Of a stretch of DNA of 64,000 nt, positions 27,263 to 35,897 are shown one piece after another (the stretch's first letter is position 1; each line of letters starts with the position of its first letter). The notes below the pieces were generated by a model that saw nothing but the letters and a program-made list of their open reading frames with translations, was not told the DNA's origin and did not search any database. Origin of the DNA: Bin55 sp965220235 (GTDB lineage: Bacteria > Pseudomonadota > Gammaproteobacteria > Pseudomonadales > Azotimanducaceae); the NCBI GenBank assembly GCA_965220235.1, contig OZ244815.1, positions 2,852,001-2,916,000 on the forward strand, given 5' to 3'. A program made the position numbers and the translations under genes.

Positions 27263-28054
27263 CTAGTAACCTGAGGCTTCCCGGTTTGCCTCGGTGACTT
27301 CCTTCGCTTGTGCCAATTGCGAACTTGCCGAACCCGCTAAGAATGCGCTATCGGTACCTAGCGTCACAAGATTGAATCCTTGTTCAAGGTATCTCTTCGT
27401 CGCGTCAAGACTACCAGTATGAATTCCTGCAGCGATGCCGTGTTTATCACAGGTCTCACGAATCAGTTCAACCGTATCAATGTGCTTTTGGTCCTGACTT
27501 CCGGTTGTCGGGCTCAACCCCAATGCATAACCTAAATCGGATGGACCGATATAGATTCCATCAAGACCGGGGGTCGAAGCGATTTCGTCTAAATTCGCTA
27601 TACCGTCTGCTGTTTCTACCATCGCGATGCACGCGATTTGGTCGTTTGCTTCGTGAGTGTAGCCACGACCGCCGTACATCGCCGCGCGAATCGGACCGAA
27701 GGAACGATGTCCAACAGGTGGATATCTACACGAATCAACGGCCAACGCTGCTTCCTCACGGTTGTTGACCATCGGCACAATCACACCATAGGCGCCTGCA
27801 TCCAGCGCTTTCATGATTTCGTATGGTTCATTCCACGGCACCCTCACGAAAGGCACAGAATCGTAATTCGAGATTGCGGGCAGCATGTACTTGAGATCGT
27901 CGTAGCTCAGCATGCCGTGCTGAAGGTCGACGCAGAGATAGTCAAACCCCAGATTTGACATCGTTTCTGCAGTATAGGCATTACCAATGCTGAGCCAGCC
28001 GCCGACCGACTGTCCGCCTTTTCGCCATGATGTAAGTGCTGTGTTCTCTCGCAT
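27263..28054 (-). CDS. HpcH/HpaI-type class II aldolase
   Basis: Members of this family cleave or form 2-oxo acids with pyruvate and a divalent metal (for example 4-hydroxy-2-oxoheptanedioate aldolase). The 263 residues show the core DLQHGMLSYDDL, the metal-ligand Glu in AMVETADG and the Asp in IGPSDLGYALG. ATG 28054 is preceded by GGAG; 11 extra residues upstream are unlikely. It diverges from an acyl-CoA ligase/2-hydroxyacid dehydrogenase pair, which suggests a shared pathway, but the substrate is not shown. Confidence 0.88.
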   Translation of the reverse strand: MRENTALTSWRKGGQSVGGWLSIGNAYTAETMSNLGFDYLCVDLQHGMLSYDDLKYMLPAISNYDSVPFVRVPWNEPYEIMKALDAGAYGVIVPMVNNREEAALAVDSCRYPPVGHRSFGPIRAAMYGGRGYTHEANDQIACIAMVETADGIANLDEIASTPGLDGIYIGPSDLGYALGLSPTTGSQDQKHIDTVELIRETCDKHGIAAGIHTGSLDATKRYLEQGFNLVTLGTDSAFLAGSASSQLAQAKEVTEANREASGY

Positions 28055-28218
28055 GATCGTACCCGCTCCAGATAAAACGCACCACAATTGCGATATACAT
28101 GGTGCCTAAAAATGGTTGCGCGGCGATTTTAGCCACGCTTCCAATATCATTCCTCGCTTCGCAAATCAGCAAACCCCGTATGAAGATGTTCGCGCGTTCC
28201 AAGGGAAGCATCTAAGTC

Positions 28219-29940
28219 ATGACGACAAATGCATCACTCAAACGCGCAATAGCTGAGGTTACCGCTCCTGGTAGGCCATTCGAAACCGAGACGGTTCGAA
28301 TGAACGGCGTCGACTTCATTGGGTTTGTAAACGCGCCAAGCAATCTTCGTGAGCTCTACCGATCTGGATTGAGACACGAAGTCGACTTCTATGTCTACGA
28401 AGACGAGCGCTACTCGTTTGACGACGCCTGGAAAATCTCAGCGCAAGTTGCAAATAAGCTAATCGCGAGAGGCGTTGAGCCTGGCGATCGGGTCGGAGTA
28501 TCTCTAAGAAACTACCCCGAATGGATATTTGCGTTCATGGGAATAACCTCGATGGGCGGAATTGCTGTTGCCATGAACGCCTGGTGGTCCGCTGAAGAAA
28601 TGGAATACGGCATTGAGGACAGCGGATTAAAGCTGCTATTTGTCGATCAGGAACGGCTTGAGCGTGTTGGCACTTTAGCGAGCAAACTAGGTATAGAGCT
28701 CGTCACCGTACGATGCCAAGACGAATCCTTCTCAACTTGGGAAGCCTTCATCTCTGGTAGTAGCGATGTGATGCCTGAAAGTGAGATTACACCCGAAGAC
28801 AACGCAACATTGCTCTATACATCGGGTTCGACCGCACACCCCAAAGGCGTCTTGTCCACACACCGTTCCATATGTAACGCACTACTCGGTTGGGAAGCTG
28901 CCGGTGCTGTTGGATATCAATTAACAGTTAATGAGAATCCGGCGCTCGCGCAACAAGCCGCTTCAAGTGCCGCTCCCAGCCCTGCATTTACGCCATCTAC
29001 GATCTTGTCGGTCCCGTTATTTCATGTAACAGGATTGGTCGTTCAGTTCCTCTCATCCTTTCGCCACGGTCGTAAATTGGTTGGGATGTACAAGTGGGAT
29101 GTTGAACGAGCTTTACAAATCATCGAGGCAGAGCGCATCACATCGTTCAACGGCGTCCCCACGATGTCATACGAGCTCGTAAAGTCTGCATCGCTTGGTA
29201 AATACGATGTCAGCAGCCTCCAAAGTGCTGGTGGCGGAGGCGCGGCGATGGCTCCAGAACAAGCTAAAGAAATTGACAAAAAGATCGCGAAGGGTGCATC
29301 GGGTACGGGTTGGGGTATGACCGAGACCCAGGGTCTCGCAACAAGCATCGGAGGACCTGCGTTTGCGCTTCGGCCGCGAAGCTGTGGACGCGCACTCCCC
29401 CCGCTTGTGAAGGTGAAGGCAGTCGACGAGGCAGGGAACGAACTAGCTCCATTCGAAACGGGGGAACTCTGTATCTGGGGGATTCAGAATTTCAGCGGTT
29501 ATTGGAACAATCCCGATGCGACCCGTGAGACATTGGTTGATGGTTGGGTACATACCGGCGACGTCGGCCACCTTGACGATGAAGGCTATGTTTTCATCAC
29601 CGACCGAATGAAGGATATTGTCATTCGCGGTGGCGAGAACATTGGTTGTCAAGAAGTCGAAGCCGCACTTTACGAGCATCCTCATGTGGCAGAAGCCAGT
29701 GTATTCGGGATTCCGGACGAACGACTCGGAGAAACGGTTGCCGCAGTCGTCTGTCTTGAACCGAACACCGACCTCGGCGAAGATGAGCTAAGAGACTTCG
29801 CGAACGAACGATTGGCTCAATTCAAAGTCCCGTCCCGTATTTGGATCGGACATGAACGATTACCTCGTACCGCCTCCGAAAAAATCTTCAAGCGTCAGAT
29901 ACGCGATGAAACTCTCAAGAAACTTAATTTGGAAAACTAA
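28219..29940 (+). CDS. AMP-dependent acyl-CoA synthetase
   Basis: A 573-residue ANL-family ligase that activates a carboxylic acid via an acyl-AMP. Visible are the P-loop LLYTSGSTAHPKG, GWGMTETQGLA, GWVHTGDVGHLDDEG and the hinge DRMKDIVIRGGENI; the catalytic Lys of the C-terminal domain is in PRTASEKIFKRQI. It is followed after 3 bases by a 2-hydroxyacid dehydrogenase, so they are an operon. Sequence alone gives no chain-length preference. Confidence 0.92.
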   Translation: MTTNASLKRAIAEVTAPGRPFETETVRMNGVDFIGFVNAPSNLRELYRSGLRHEVDFYVYEDERYSFDDAWKISAQVANKLIARGVEPGDRVGVSLRNYPEWIFAFMGITSMGGIAVAMNAWWSAEEMEYGIEDSGLKLLFVDQERLERVGTLASKLGIELVTVRCQDESFSTWEAFISGSSDVMPESEITPEDNATLLYTSGSTAHPKGVLSTHRSICNALLGWEAAGAVGYQLTVNENPALAQQAASSAAPSPAFTPSTILSVPLFHVTGLVVQFLSSFRHGRKLVGMYKWDVERALQIIEAERITSFNGVPTMSYELVKSASLGKYDVSSLQSAGGGGAAMAPEQAKEIDKKIAKGASGTGWGMTETQGLATSIGGPAFALRPRSCGRALPPLVKVKAVDEAGNELAPFETGELCIWGIQNFSGYWNNPDATRETLVDGWVHTGDVGHLDDEGYVFITDRMKDIVIRGGENIGCQEVEAALYEHPHVAEASVFGIPDERLGETVAAVVCLEPNTDLGEDELRDFANERLAQFKVPSRIWIGHERLPRTASEKIFKRQIRDETLKKLNLEN

Positions 29941-29943
29941 CTT

Positions 29944-30999
29944 ATGAGTGATAAGAAAAAGGTTGCGATGCAGTTACCGCGCATCGCCGAAGTTACCAAC
30001 CTCGACGAGAAATACTCGCTTGAATTAGAAGCTCTACGCCCTGTCGCAGACATCGTAGAGGTGGCGTCACCTACGGCTCTGGATTTCGCTGAAGGCGCGA
30101 AGGAGTGCGATGCGATTATCACATCATGGGGTATTCGGATCAGCAAGGAAGTTATCGAGAAATTAGAAAACGTCACAGTTATTGGTCTCGGTAGCGTTGG
30201 TGTCGACATGGTTGACGTAGACGCCGCGACGGATGCCGGGATAGTGGTGACGAACACACCCGACGTGTTCATCGAGGAAGTTGCGGATCACGCAATGGCT
30301 TTACTTCTGAACGCGATTCGCCGCACGAAGGAAATGAACATATTCGCTGCGGAGAACGAATGGCATAAAGGACGTCCGCTTCTAAACCATGTGCCTCGTT
30401 TGTTAGGTCGGACGCTCGGGCTTGTCTCGTTCGGCAACGTAGCGCGCTGCACCGCGAAACGAGCTCAAGCTTTTGGGTTGCACGTCATAGCGTACGACCC
30501 ATACGTCAGTGAATTGACGATGAGCGAATTTGGGGTCGAGCCAGTCTCGTGGGGCGAGTTACTTGAGCGTTCGGACTATATCAGTATTCATTCGCCACAC
30601 AACGAGGAAACAGAACACTCCGTTAATGTGGATGCGTTCGCTCAAATGAAGGACGGCGTAGTTCTCGTGAATACGGCGCGTGGTCCGATCGTGAAAGAAG
30701 TAGATTTGATCGACGCAATAAACAGTGGAAAAGTACAAGCAGCAGGACTTGATGTACTAGAACAGGAACCACCGGATCCGCAAAACCCACTGCTCAACAT
30801 GCCACAAGTTACGGTCACGCCACACGTTGCGTCCGCGAGTACACGTATGCGTCCAACAGCACGTCGACGCGTTGGGCATGAGGTCGCACTAGTGTTACGG
30901 GGTAAGTGGCCGATGAGCTGTGTCAATCCGACGGTCTTGCCAAAGACGCCGCTTGAGCGCTGGCAACCTGTCCCGATGCTTCGCGGCCCGAATCGCTAA
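29944..30999 (+). CDS. D-2-hydroxyacid dehydrogenase family protein
   Basis: A 351-residue NAD(P)-dependent oxidoreductase of the PGDH/CtBP fold. Catalytic Arg in NTARGPIVKEVDL, Glu in LEQEPPDPQNPL and His in TPHVAS are all present. The dinucleotide loop reads GLVSFGNVAR where the family has GxGxxG, so the second and third Gly are Ser and Ala; binding may be altered. It shares an operon with the acyl-CoA ligase. The natural substrate is unknown. Confidence 0.88.
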   Translation: MSDKKKVAMQLPRIAEVTNLDEKYSLELEALRPVADIVEVASPTALDFAEGAKECDAIITSWGIRISKEVIEKLENVTVIGLGSVGVDMVDVDAATDAGIVVTNTPDVFIEEVADHAMALLLNAIRRTKEMNIFAAENEWHKGRPLLNHVPRLLGRTLGLVSFGNVARCTAKRAQAFGLHVIAYDPYVSELTMSEFGVEPVSWGELLERSDYISIHSPHNEETEHSVNVDAFAQMKDGVVLVNTARGPIVKEVDLIDAINSGKVQAAGLDVLEQEPPDPQNPLLNMPQVTVTPHVASASTRMRPTARRRVGHEVALVLRGKWPMSCVNPTVLPKTPLERWQPVPMLRGPNR

Positions 31000-31051
31000 G
31001 CCGCTCTCAACAATCGCCTAAAAACAGCTTCAGCCAGACACTGGATCGAAA

Positions 31052-31723
31052 TCAAGTTTCGATGACGAACGTTGTAAGCCAGTGACCTTCGATTCGATGG
31101 AAGTAACCGCGCGCGTTCTCCAACAAGCGTGATGCTTTCAGATCTTTTTGGGTATGCGCCGTGAACGAAAGCGCACTCTCATCGATTTTCAGCGTCACAT
31201 CGCGAAAACCAAGAAACTCACCGGTAATTGGATTCGTCGCTTTGTAGATCGCTTCCTTCGCTGAAAACAACGCCGTGCGCCATTCAGGAAGCTGCAGTGA
31301 GTCTATCCACTCGCGCTCTTCTTCGTCAAGTACCCGATTCGCAACACGTTCATCTACTGCACTGATGACTTCAACATCAACACCGATCCCTTGGTAGCGC
31401 ATCGCACTCGCGACAGCGCTTACTGCGAGGTGATCAGTGTGGGAGATACTTCCTACAACAAACTCCGGCCATACTGGTCTTCGCTCGTTGCGGAGAATTG
31501 GTTTAAGACTGATGCCAAGATGCGTTAGTGCGGCTTTAGCGAGTCGTCTTCCCGTTGCAAAGGAGTTTCGCCTGGAGGGATTCGCATCACGAATCAGATC
31601 ATGCTCTTCCGGCGTTAAGTCGCCGATATGGTCGCCGACGCGACCAAGCACCATGTACATTCCAGGTACTTCGGCAGGGTCGGTGTGAATTTCCGGGATC
31701 CCATCCAAACAGAACAGATTCAT
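31052..31723 (-). CDS. 4'-phosphopantetheinyl transferase (EntD/Sfp type)
   Basis: This enzyme moves phosphopantetheine from CoA to carrier proteins. The 223 residues carry the Mg-binding GVDVE and the FSAKEAIYKA motif, and ISHTDHLAVSAVA upstream, all typical of the EntD-like group. No carrier-protein synthetase gene is adjacent. The window has no AcpS, so this may serve the acyl carrier protein or an unseen synthetase. Confidence 0.9.
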   Translation of the reverse strand: MNLFCLDGIPEIHTDPAEVPGMYMVLGRVGDHIGDLTPEEHDLIRDANPSRRNSFATGRRLAKAALTHLGISLKPILRNERRPVWPEFVVGSISHTDHLAVSAVASAMRYQGIGVDVEVISAVDERVANRVLDEEEREWIDSLQLPEWRTALFSAKEAIYKATNPITGEFLGFRDVTLKIDESALSFTAHTQKDLKASRLLENARGYFHRIEGHWLTTFVIET

Positions 31724-31748
31724 TTTCGCGCTCGTGTTATTTCCCGGA

Positions 31749-31834
31749 TGGTGCCCAGAGAGGGATTTGAACCCTCACGCCACGAAGGCACTGGCTTCTA
31801 AGGCCAGCTTGTCTACCAATTCCAACATCTGGGC
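31749..31834 (-). tRNA. tRNA-Leu, anticodon UAG
   Basis: A full cloverleaf on the minus strand: acceptor GCCCAGA pairing TCTGGGC, D-loop with TTGGTAGACA, anticodon stem CTGGC/GCCAG with loop CTTAGAA (anticodon TAG), a long variable arm (class II, as in Leu), T-loop GTTCAAATC, and encoded CCA. All stems pair. It is read in the same direction as the transferase gene, 25 bases upstream of it. Confidence 0.95.
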
Positions 31835-32057
31835 AGAGTTTCAGGTGGCTCAAGTCCACCTCGTCGAACTCAAATTATCGGCAGTGGCGTCGTTCTCGAG
31901 TTGATTCGTGAGAAGAGGATTTACGCAATGGACTTGGTTCTTGATCAAATCTACTATCTCCGTTAGTCGAAATAAGTGCTTCTAACAAAGGTCGTTTAAA
32001 TAGGCGACCAATAGCGACTCATATATTTAGCGACGCAAATCAACGGTACGAATCACA

Positions 32058-32885
32058 GTGGAAAAAAGACTTTCAGGAAAGGTTGCATGGGTTACAGGCT
32101 CATCTAGAGGGATTGGACGCGTGGTCGCCACACATTTAGCTGACCTAGGCGCGAGCGTCGCAGTACACGGTACAACGCCAACATCTACTCAAGCATTCAA
32201 CGAAGCCACATCGCTCGATGCGGTTGCGACGGAGATTGCGGAACAAACGGATGCAAACGTCATCGCTGTTCACGGAGACCTTACGAATCCTGATACAGTA
32301 ACCGAGAACTACGCGACGATCAAAGAACAACTGGGTCCCGTTGACATTCTCATTAACAATGCTGGTGGAGACATCGGCTCTACTGGAACATCGGGTCCTA
32401 ACGCGGGTAAACCTCTAGTCAATGACGCGATCGAAGTGTCCCTCGAAGATGTAAGGACCATCCTCGATCGTAATCTCACGACGTGCATTCTCGTATGCAA
32501 AGCAGCCGTCCCGTCGATGATGGAACGAAATTCAGGTTGGATTGTCACGATCGGGAGTATTGCCGGTTTGTCGGGTCATCGATCGGAGGTCGTGTACGGA
32601 ACTGCAAAAGCCGCTGTGCACGAATACACGCGCTGTTTAGCCGCACAGATGCGTCCTTACGGCGTGTACGCAAATGTGATCGCTCCAGGCGAGATCATTA
32701 CCCCTCGATTCGTGGCGAGTCGGCCGACAAATGATGACCGTAAAGTTGAGGTCGGACCTTTGACTCGATACGGCTGGCCTATGGAAGTAGCAAAGACTGT
32801 CGAATTCTTCGTGACATCGGATTCGAGCTATGTATCGGGTCAGGTGCTCCGGGTGGACGGAGGCGCACAGATCTTTCCAAGTTAA
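32058..32885 (+). CDS. SDR-family oxidoreductase
   Basis: A 275-residue classical SDR with cofactor loop TGSSRGIGRVVA, NNAGGDIG, and active-site Tyr/Lys in VYGTAKAA. The end PSYVSGQVLRV-type SSYVSGQVLRVDGGAQ is also usual. GTG start at 32058. Its stop overlaps the pyrE stop by 4 bases on the other strand. Substrate unknown. Confidence 0.88.
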   Translation: MEKRLSGKVAWVTGSSRGIGRVVATHLADLGASVAVHGTTPTSTQAFNEATSLDAVATEIAEQTDANVIAVHGDLTNPDTVTENYATIKEQLGPVDILINNAGGDIGSTGTSGPNAGKPLVNDAIEVSLEDVRTILDRNLTTCILVCKAAVPSMMERNSGWIVTIGSIAGLSGHRSEVVYGTAKAAVHEYTRCLAAQMRPYGVYANVIAPGEIITPRFVASRPTNDDRKVEVGPLTRYGWPMEVAKTVEFFVTSDSSYVSGQVLRVDGGAQIFPS

Positions 32886-33529
32886 TCTGCCAACTTGCAG
32901 TATTTCGACGCGTAATCCCGGACGGAACGGATCCATTCTCGATCACTCGAGGCTGTTTCCAGGTAATCAAGAACATCATGAAGATCGGAAACAGCATGCA
33001 TACTGATGTGCAGTTTCGCCGCTAGTGCTTCCGCTGCAGTTTGGCGTTCGTTCACATATTCGAGACGATCAATTCCTAACACCATGCCGCATAGGATTCC
33101 ACCTTCGTTTCGAATCATCTCTGCCGCTTCGATTTTGGTACCACCGTCTACCACGACGTCGTCAACCAATACCACGCGTTTTTCGTCCATCGCTTCCCCG
33201 ATTAGCCAACCACCTTCAGCGTAAGCCTTCGACTCTTTGCGATTGAACGCGACTCCCACTTCTACGCCTTCTGCCGCTAGAGCGATCGCTGTTGCAACAG
33301 CAAAAGGAATCCCTTTATAGGCTGGTCCGTACAGGATTTCAGGTTGTAGGTCATGATCTAAGATGCAATGCGCGTATGCCCGACCAAGTTCGGTCAAACC
33401 TCGCCCTGACGAAACATTGCCTAGATTGAAAAAGTAAGGACTTTTCTTTCCTGATCTCAGTGTGAAGTCCCCGAATTGAAGTACGTCTTCTGCCTTCATA
33501 AGGTGTATGAACTGCTTTGCGTTAACCAT
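32882..33529 (-). CDS. pyrE: orotate phosphoribosyltransferase
   Basis: PyrE makes OMP from orotate and PRPP in pyrimidine synthesis. The 215 residues from ATG 33529 match family length; FGDFTLRSGKKSPYFFNLG is near the N-terminus, GPAYKGIPFAVA and the PRPP motif VVLVDDVVVDGGTKIEA follow. An in-frame extension upstream adds 40 residues with no PyrE similarity, so I reject it. Convergent with an SDR gene. Confidence 0.94.
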   Translation of the reverse strand: MVNAKQFIHLMKAEDVLQFGDFTLRSGKKSPYFFNLGNVSSGRGLTELGRAYAHCILDHDLQPEILYGPAYKGIPFAVATAIALAAEGVEVGVAFNRKESKAYAEGGWLIGEAMDEKRVVLVDDVVVDGGTKIEAAEMIRNEGGILCGMVLGIDRLEYVNERQTAAEALAAKLHISMHAVSDLHDVLDYLETASSDREWIRSVRDYASKYCKLAD

Positions 33530-33728
33530 TTCGAATCTAGTGTTTTTCACGTACTGAACGATCGCTAAAGCTACTTCATCGCCTCTTCGCATTTCTCTAA
33601 CCATGAGATTTGATCGTCGGTACCAACCAACGAACATGAGAAATCGCATGTCATTAAAACGGCACGAGCACTTGTTAGATCGCGACGGTCTTATCCTTCG
33701 ATTGGATTGCTAAACCTAAAATTCAGAT

Positions 33729-34604
33729 ATGCTGACCGAGACACCAAGTTCGCATATCTATTTTTCACAGCGATTGCGCTTGCACTACGTCGACTGGGGA
33801 AACGAAGATGCACCGCCATTGCTACTTATTCACGGCGGTCGCGACCATTGCCGTAACTGGGATTGGGTGGCATCCGAATTAAGGAACGACTATCACGTAA
33901 TAGCACCTGATTTGCGCGGACACGGTGACTCTCAATGGATGGTCGGTGGTGGATATCTTCATATCGACTATGTGTACGACATCGCGCAGCTCGTACAACA
34001 GAAACACATGTCGCCTGTCACAGTGATGGGTCATTCACTTGGCGGCTCGATTTCACTCATCTACGCGGGTCTTTACCCAGAAACCGTGGAGAGACTAATT
34101 TCGATCGAGGGCATGGGAGCACCGCCGAGATGGTCACACTCGGGAAGCCCGTCGAAAGTCGAATCACGTCTCCAGAATTGGGTGAATAACCTCCGTCATC
34201 TTTCCGGCCGAATACCAAGAAAGTACACCTCTTTGGAAGACGCGTTTCATCGAATGCAGACCGAGAATCCTCATCTGACCGAAGAGCAAGCACGACACTT
34301 AACCGTACACGGTAGCAATCAGAACGAAGATGGGACCTATAGCTGGAAATTCGACAATTACGTTAGAACGTTTGCGCCAATCGGGTTGTCGGACGACGAG
34401 ATTCAGTCTTTGTATGCCCGGATTAACTGCCCCACGCTTCTTGTTTACGGTAAAGAATCGTGGGCGAGCGATCCGATGAAGGACGGGCGCGCTGCAGTGT
34501 TCAAAAACGTCCATGTTGCCGGAATTGACGCTGCCGGACATTGGAGCCACCATGACCAGTTCAATGTGTTCATGGGTATCGTTCGCGATTTTCTAGAGGC
34601 GTGA
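33729..34604 (+). CDS. alpha/beta hydrolase
   Basis: A 291-residue alpha/beta hydrolase of the haloalkane dehalogenase/esterase type. The oxyanion motif LLLIHGGRDH is followed by DLRGHGDS, the nucleophile Ser in MGHSLGGS, and a late His in AAGHWSHH. It overlaps the CinA/nucleotidylyltransferase gene by 4 bases (GTGA), so the two are translationally coupled. No cap-domain feature allows a substrate call. Confidence 0.88.
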   Translation: MLTETPSSHIYFSQRLRLHYVDWGNEDAPPLLLIHGGRDHCRNWDWVASELRNDYHVIAPDLRGHGDSQWMVGGGYLHIDYVYDIAQLVQQKHMSPVTVMGHSLGGSISLIYAGLYPETVERLISIEGMGAPPRWSHSGSPSKVESRLQNWVNNLRHLSGRIPRKYTSLEDAFHRMQTENPHLTEEQARHLTVHGSNQNEDGTYSWKFDNYVRTFAPIGLSDDEIQSLYARINCPTLLVYGKESWASDPMKDGRAAVFKNVHVAGIDAAGHWSHHDQFNVFMGIVRDFLEA

Positions 34605-35677
34605 AAGCAGCAGACCGTCTTTTTGATTCCCCTTGGCGCGGCGTGATTTACGCTGCTGGGGGTTCGCTGCTCCTTTCAGACTTAGCGACTCAGCCAGGGG
34701 CTTCCAGTACTCTCTTGGCAGCGAACGTGCCGTACCACAATCAAGCGATGATTGACCTGCTCGGGTACGAACCGGATAGCTATTGCTCATCTCTTACCAC
34801 TCGCCGACTCGCTATGCAGGCGTTACTTCATGCCCGCGAGTTAGTTCCTGATTCTGAGCACTATGTCTTTGGCGTTGGAATCACCGCTGCGTTACGTTCT
34901 GTCCAACCCAAACGAGGTGCTCATCGAGCGTATATAGCACTTCAGACCCCTAATAAAACGGTTGTATGGCATGTTCCTTTCGAAAAGGGTGTGTTGACGC
35001 GATCGCAGGAAGAACGCAAGCTAGCTGATTTAGCGGTTCATTTTCTGACATACGGACTCGAGATTGAAAGCTCAAGTCCCGCGATAAAACCCAGTGGATC
35101 GGCTGTCTATGAAACATCCGTCTCGCGACTGCTAGACGATACACCTGCGTTTCATGGCGATCCCGGAACTGCGGTTCTACCGGGCGCATTTAACCCGCTA
35201 CACGATGGTCATCGTCGCATGCAGAAATTTGCGGAGGAACGCTTAAACCAGCGGGTCGCGTTCGAGTTGAGTGTTCGTAATGTCGATAAACCAAACCTCG
35301 ATTTCATTGACATTGACGAACGTATCAAACAATTCAATACCGATGCATATGTCTTGACCAATCAACCTAAATTCATCGACAAGGCTCGTTTACTCTTTAA
35401 GGACGCTGGCGGTACTTTTGTCGTTGGGACCGACACCATTTCCCGAATTGATCAAGAGCGCTACTACGAATCGAAAGAGAAGCGAGACCATGCAATCAAC
35501 GAATTGAAGGTCCTTGGAGTCCGTTTCCTAGTATTCGGGAGACGTGACGGGTCTAAGTTTCTAACGCTGGACGATCTAAAGTTGAGAACTGATCTTAGGA
35601 GTTTATGTGACGGAGTCGCAGCCGCGGATTTCCGGTGCGACGTCTCATCAACAGAACTTAGAAATCGACGCATGTAG
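34601..35677 (+). CDS. CinA-like / nucleotidylyltransferase fusion protein
   Basis: A 358-residue two-domain protein. Residues about 10-165 are a CinA/PncC-like fold (YAAGGSLLLSDLATQPGAS, VGITAALRSVQPKRG), but the catalytic SCTGG-type motif is AAGG. Residues about 190-355 are a NadD-like nucleotidylyltransferase with PGAFNPLHDGHRRM (HxGH) and VSSTELRNRR (ISSTxxR). This order is also found, as I recall, in plant proteins of unknown role. A part in NAD or pyridine-nucleotide salvage is an inference. GTG start overlaps the hydrolase stop. Confidence 0.8.
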   Translation: MKAADRLFDSPWRGVIYAAGGSLLLSDLATQPGASSTLLAANVPYHNQAMIDLLGYEPDSYCSSLTTRRLAMQALLHARELVPDSEHYVFGVGITAALRSVQPKRGAHRAYIALQTPNKTVVWHVPFEKGVLTRSQEERKLADLAVHFLTYGLEIESSSPAIKPSGSAVYETSVSRLLDDTPAFHGDPGTAVLPGAFNPLHDGHRRMQKFAEERLNQRVAFELSVRNVDKPNLDFIDIDERIKQFNTDAYVLTNQPKFIDKARLLFKDAGGTFVVGTDTISRIDQERYYESKEKRDHAINELKVLGVRFLVFGRRDGSKFLTLDDLKLRTDLRSLCDGVAAADFRCDVSSTELRNRRM

Positions 35678-35762
35678 CACGTCGTTGCGAATATTCGATC
35701 GAGAGTAGCTAACATCAAGTTTTCGATCGAACGAAGCGGATTCAACAAGAACTAACTTGACT

Positions 35763-35805
35763 CAGCCTTGCAAATCTAGGATTTCATCCTAGATTTGCAA
35801 GGCTG
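35763..35805. repeat. 20-bp perfect hairpin in intergenic gap
   Basis: A 20-base arm starting cagccttgcaaatctagg, a 3-base loop ttc, and its exact reverse complement. It lies between the fusion gene (+) and the TonB receptor (-), which converge here. There is no T-run on either side, so it could be a bidirectional Rho-independent-like terminator, an RNase III target or a small repeat relic. Confidence 0.8.
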
Positions 35806-35897
35806 CTACCTCGAATTGAACTAGAGCTAGTTCGCGCTTGAGTTGCTTCATTTTTCGCTGTCGCATTGGTGAGAATGCGATCTCAATCTGGCGCTTG

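Noticed and set aside
31835..31860. aggtgg/ccacct hairpin next to tRNA-Leu as attachment or terminator
   Set aside because: It is on the 5' side of the tRNA and lacks a T-run; likely chance.
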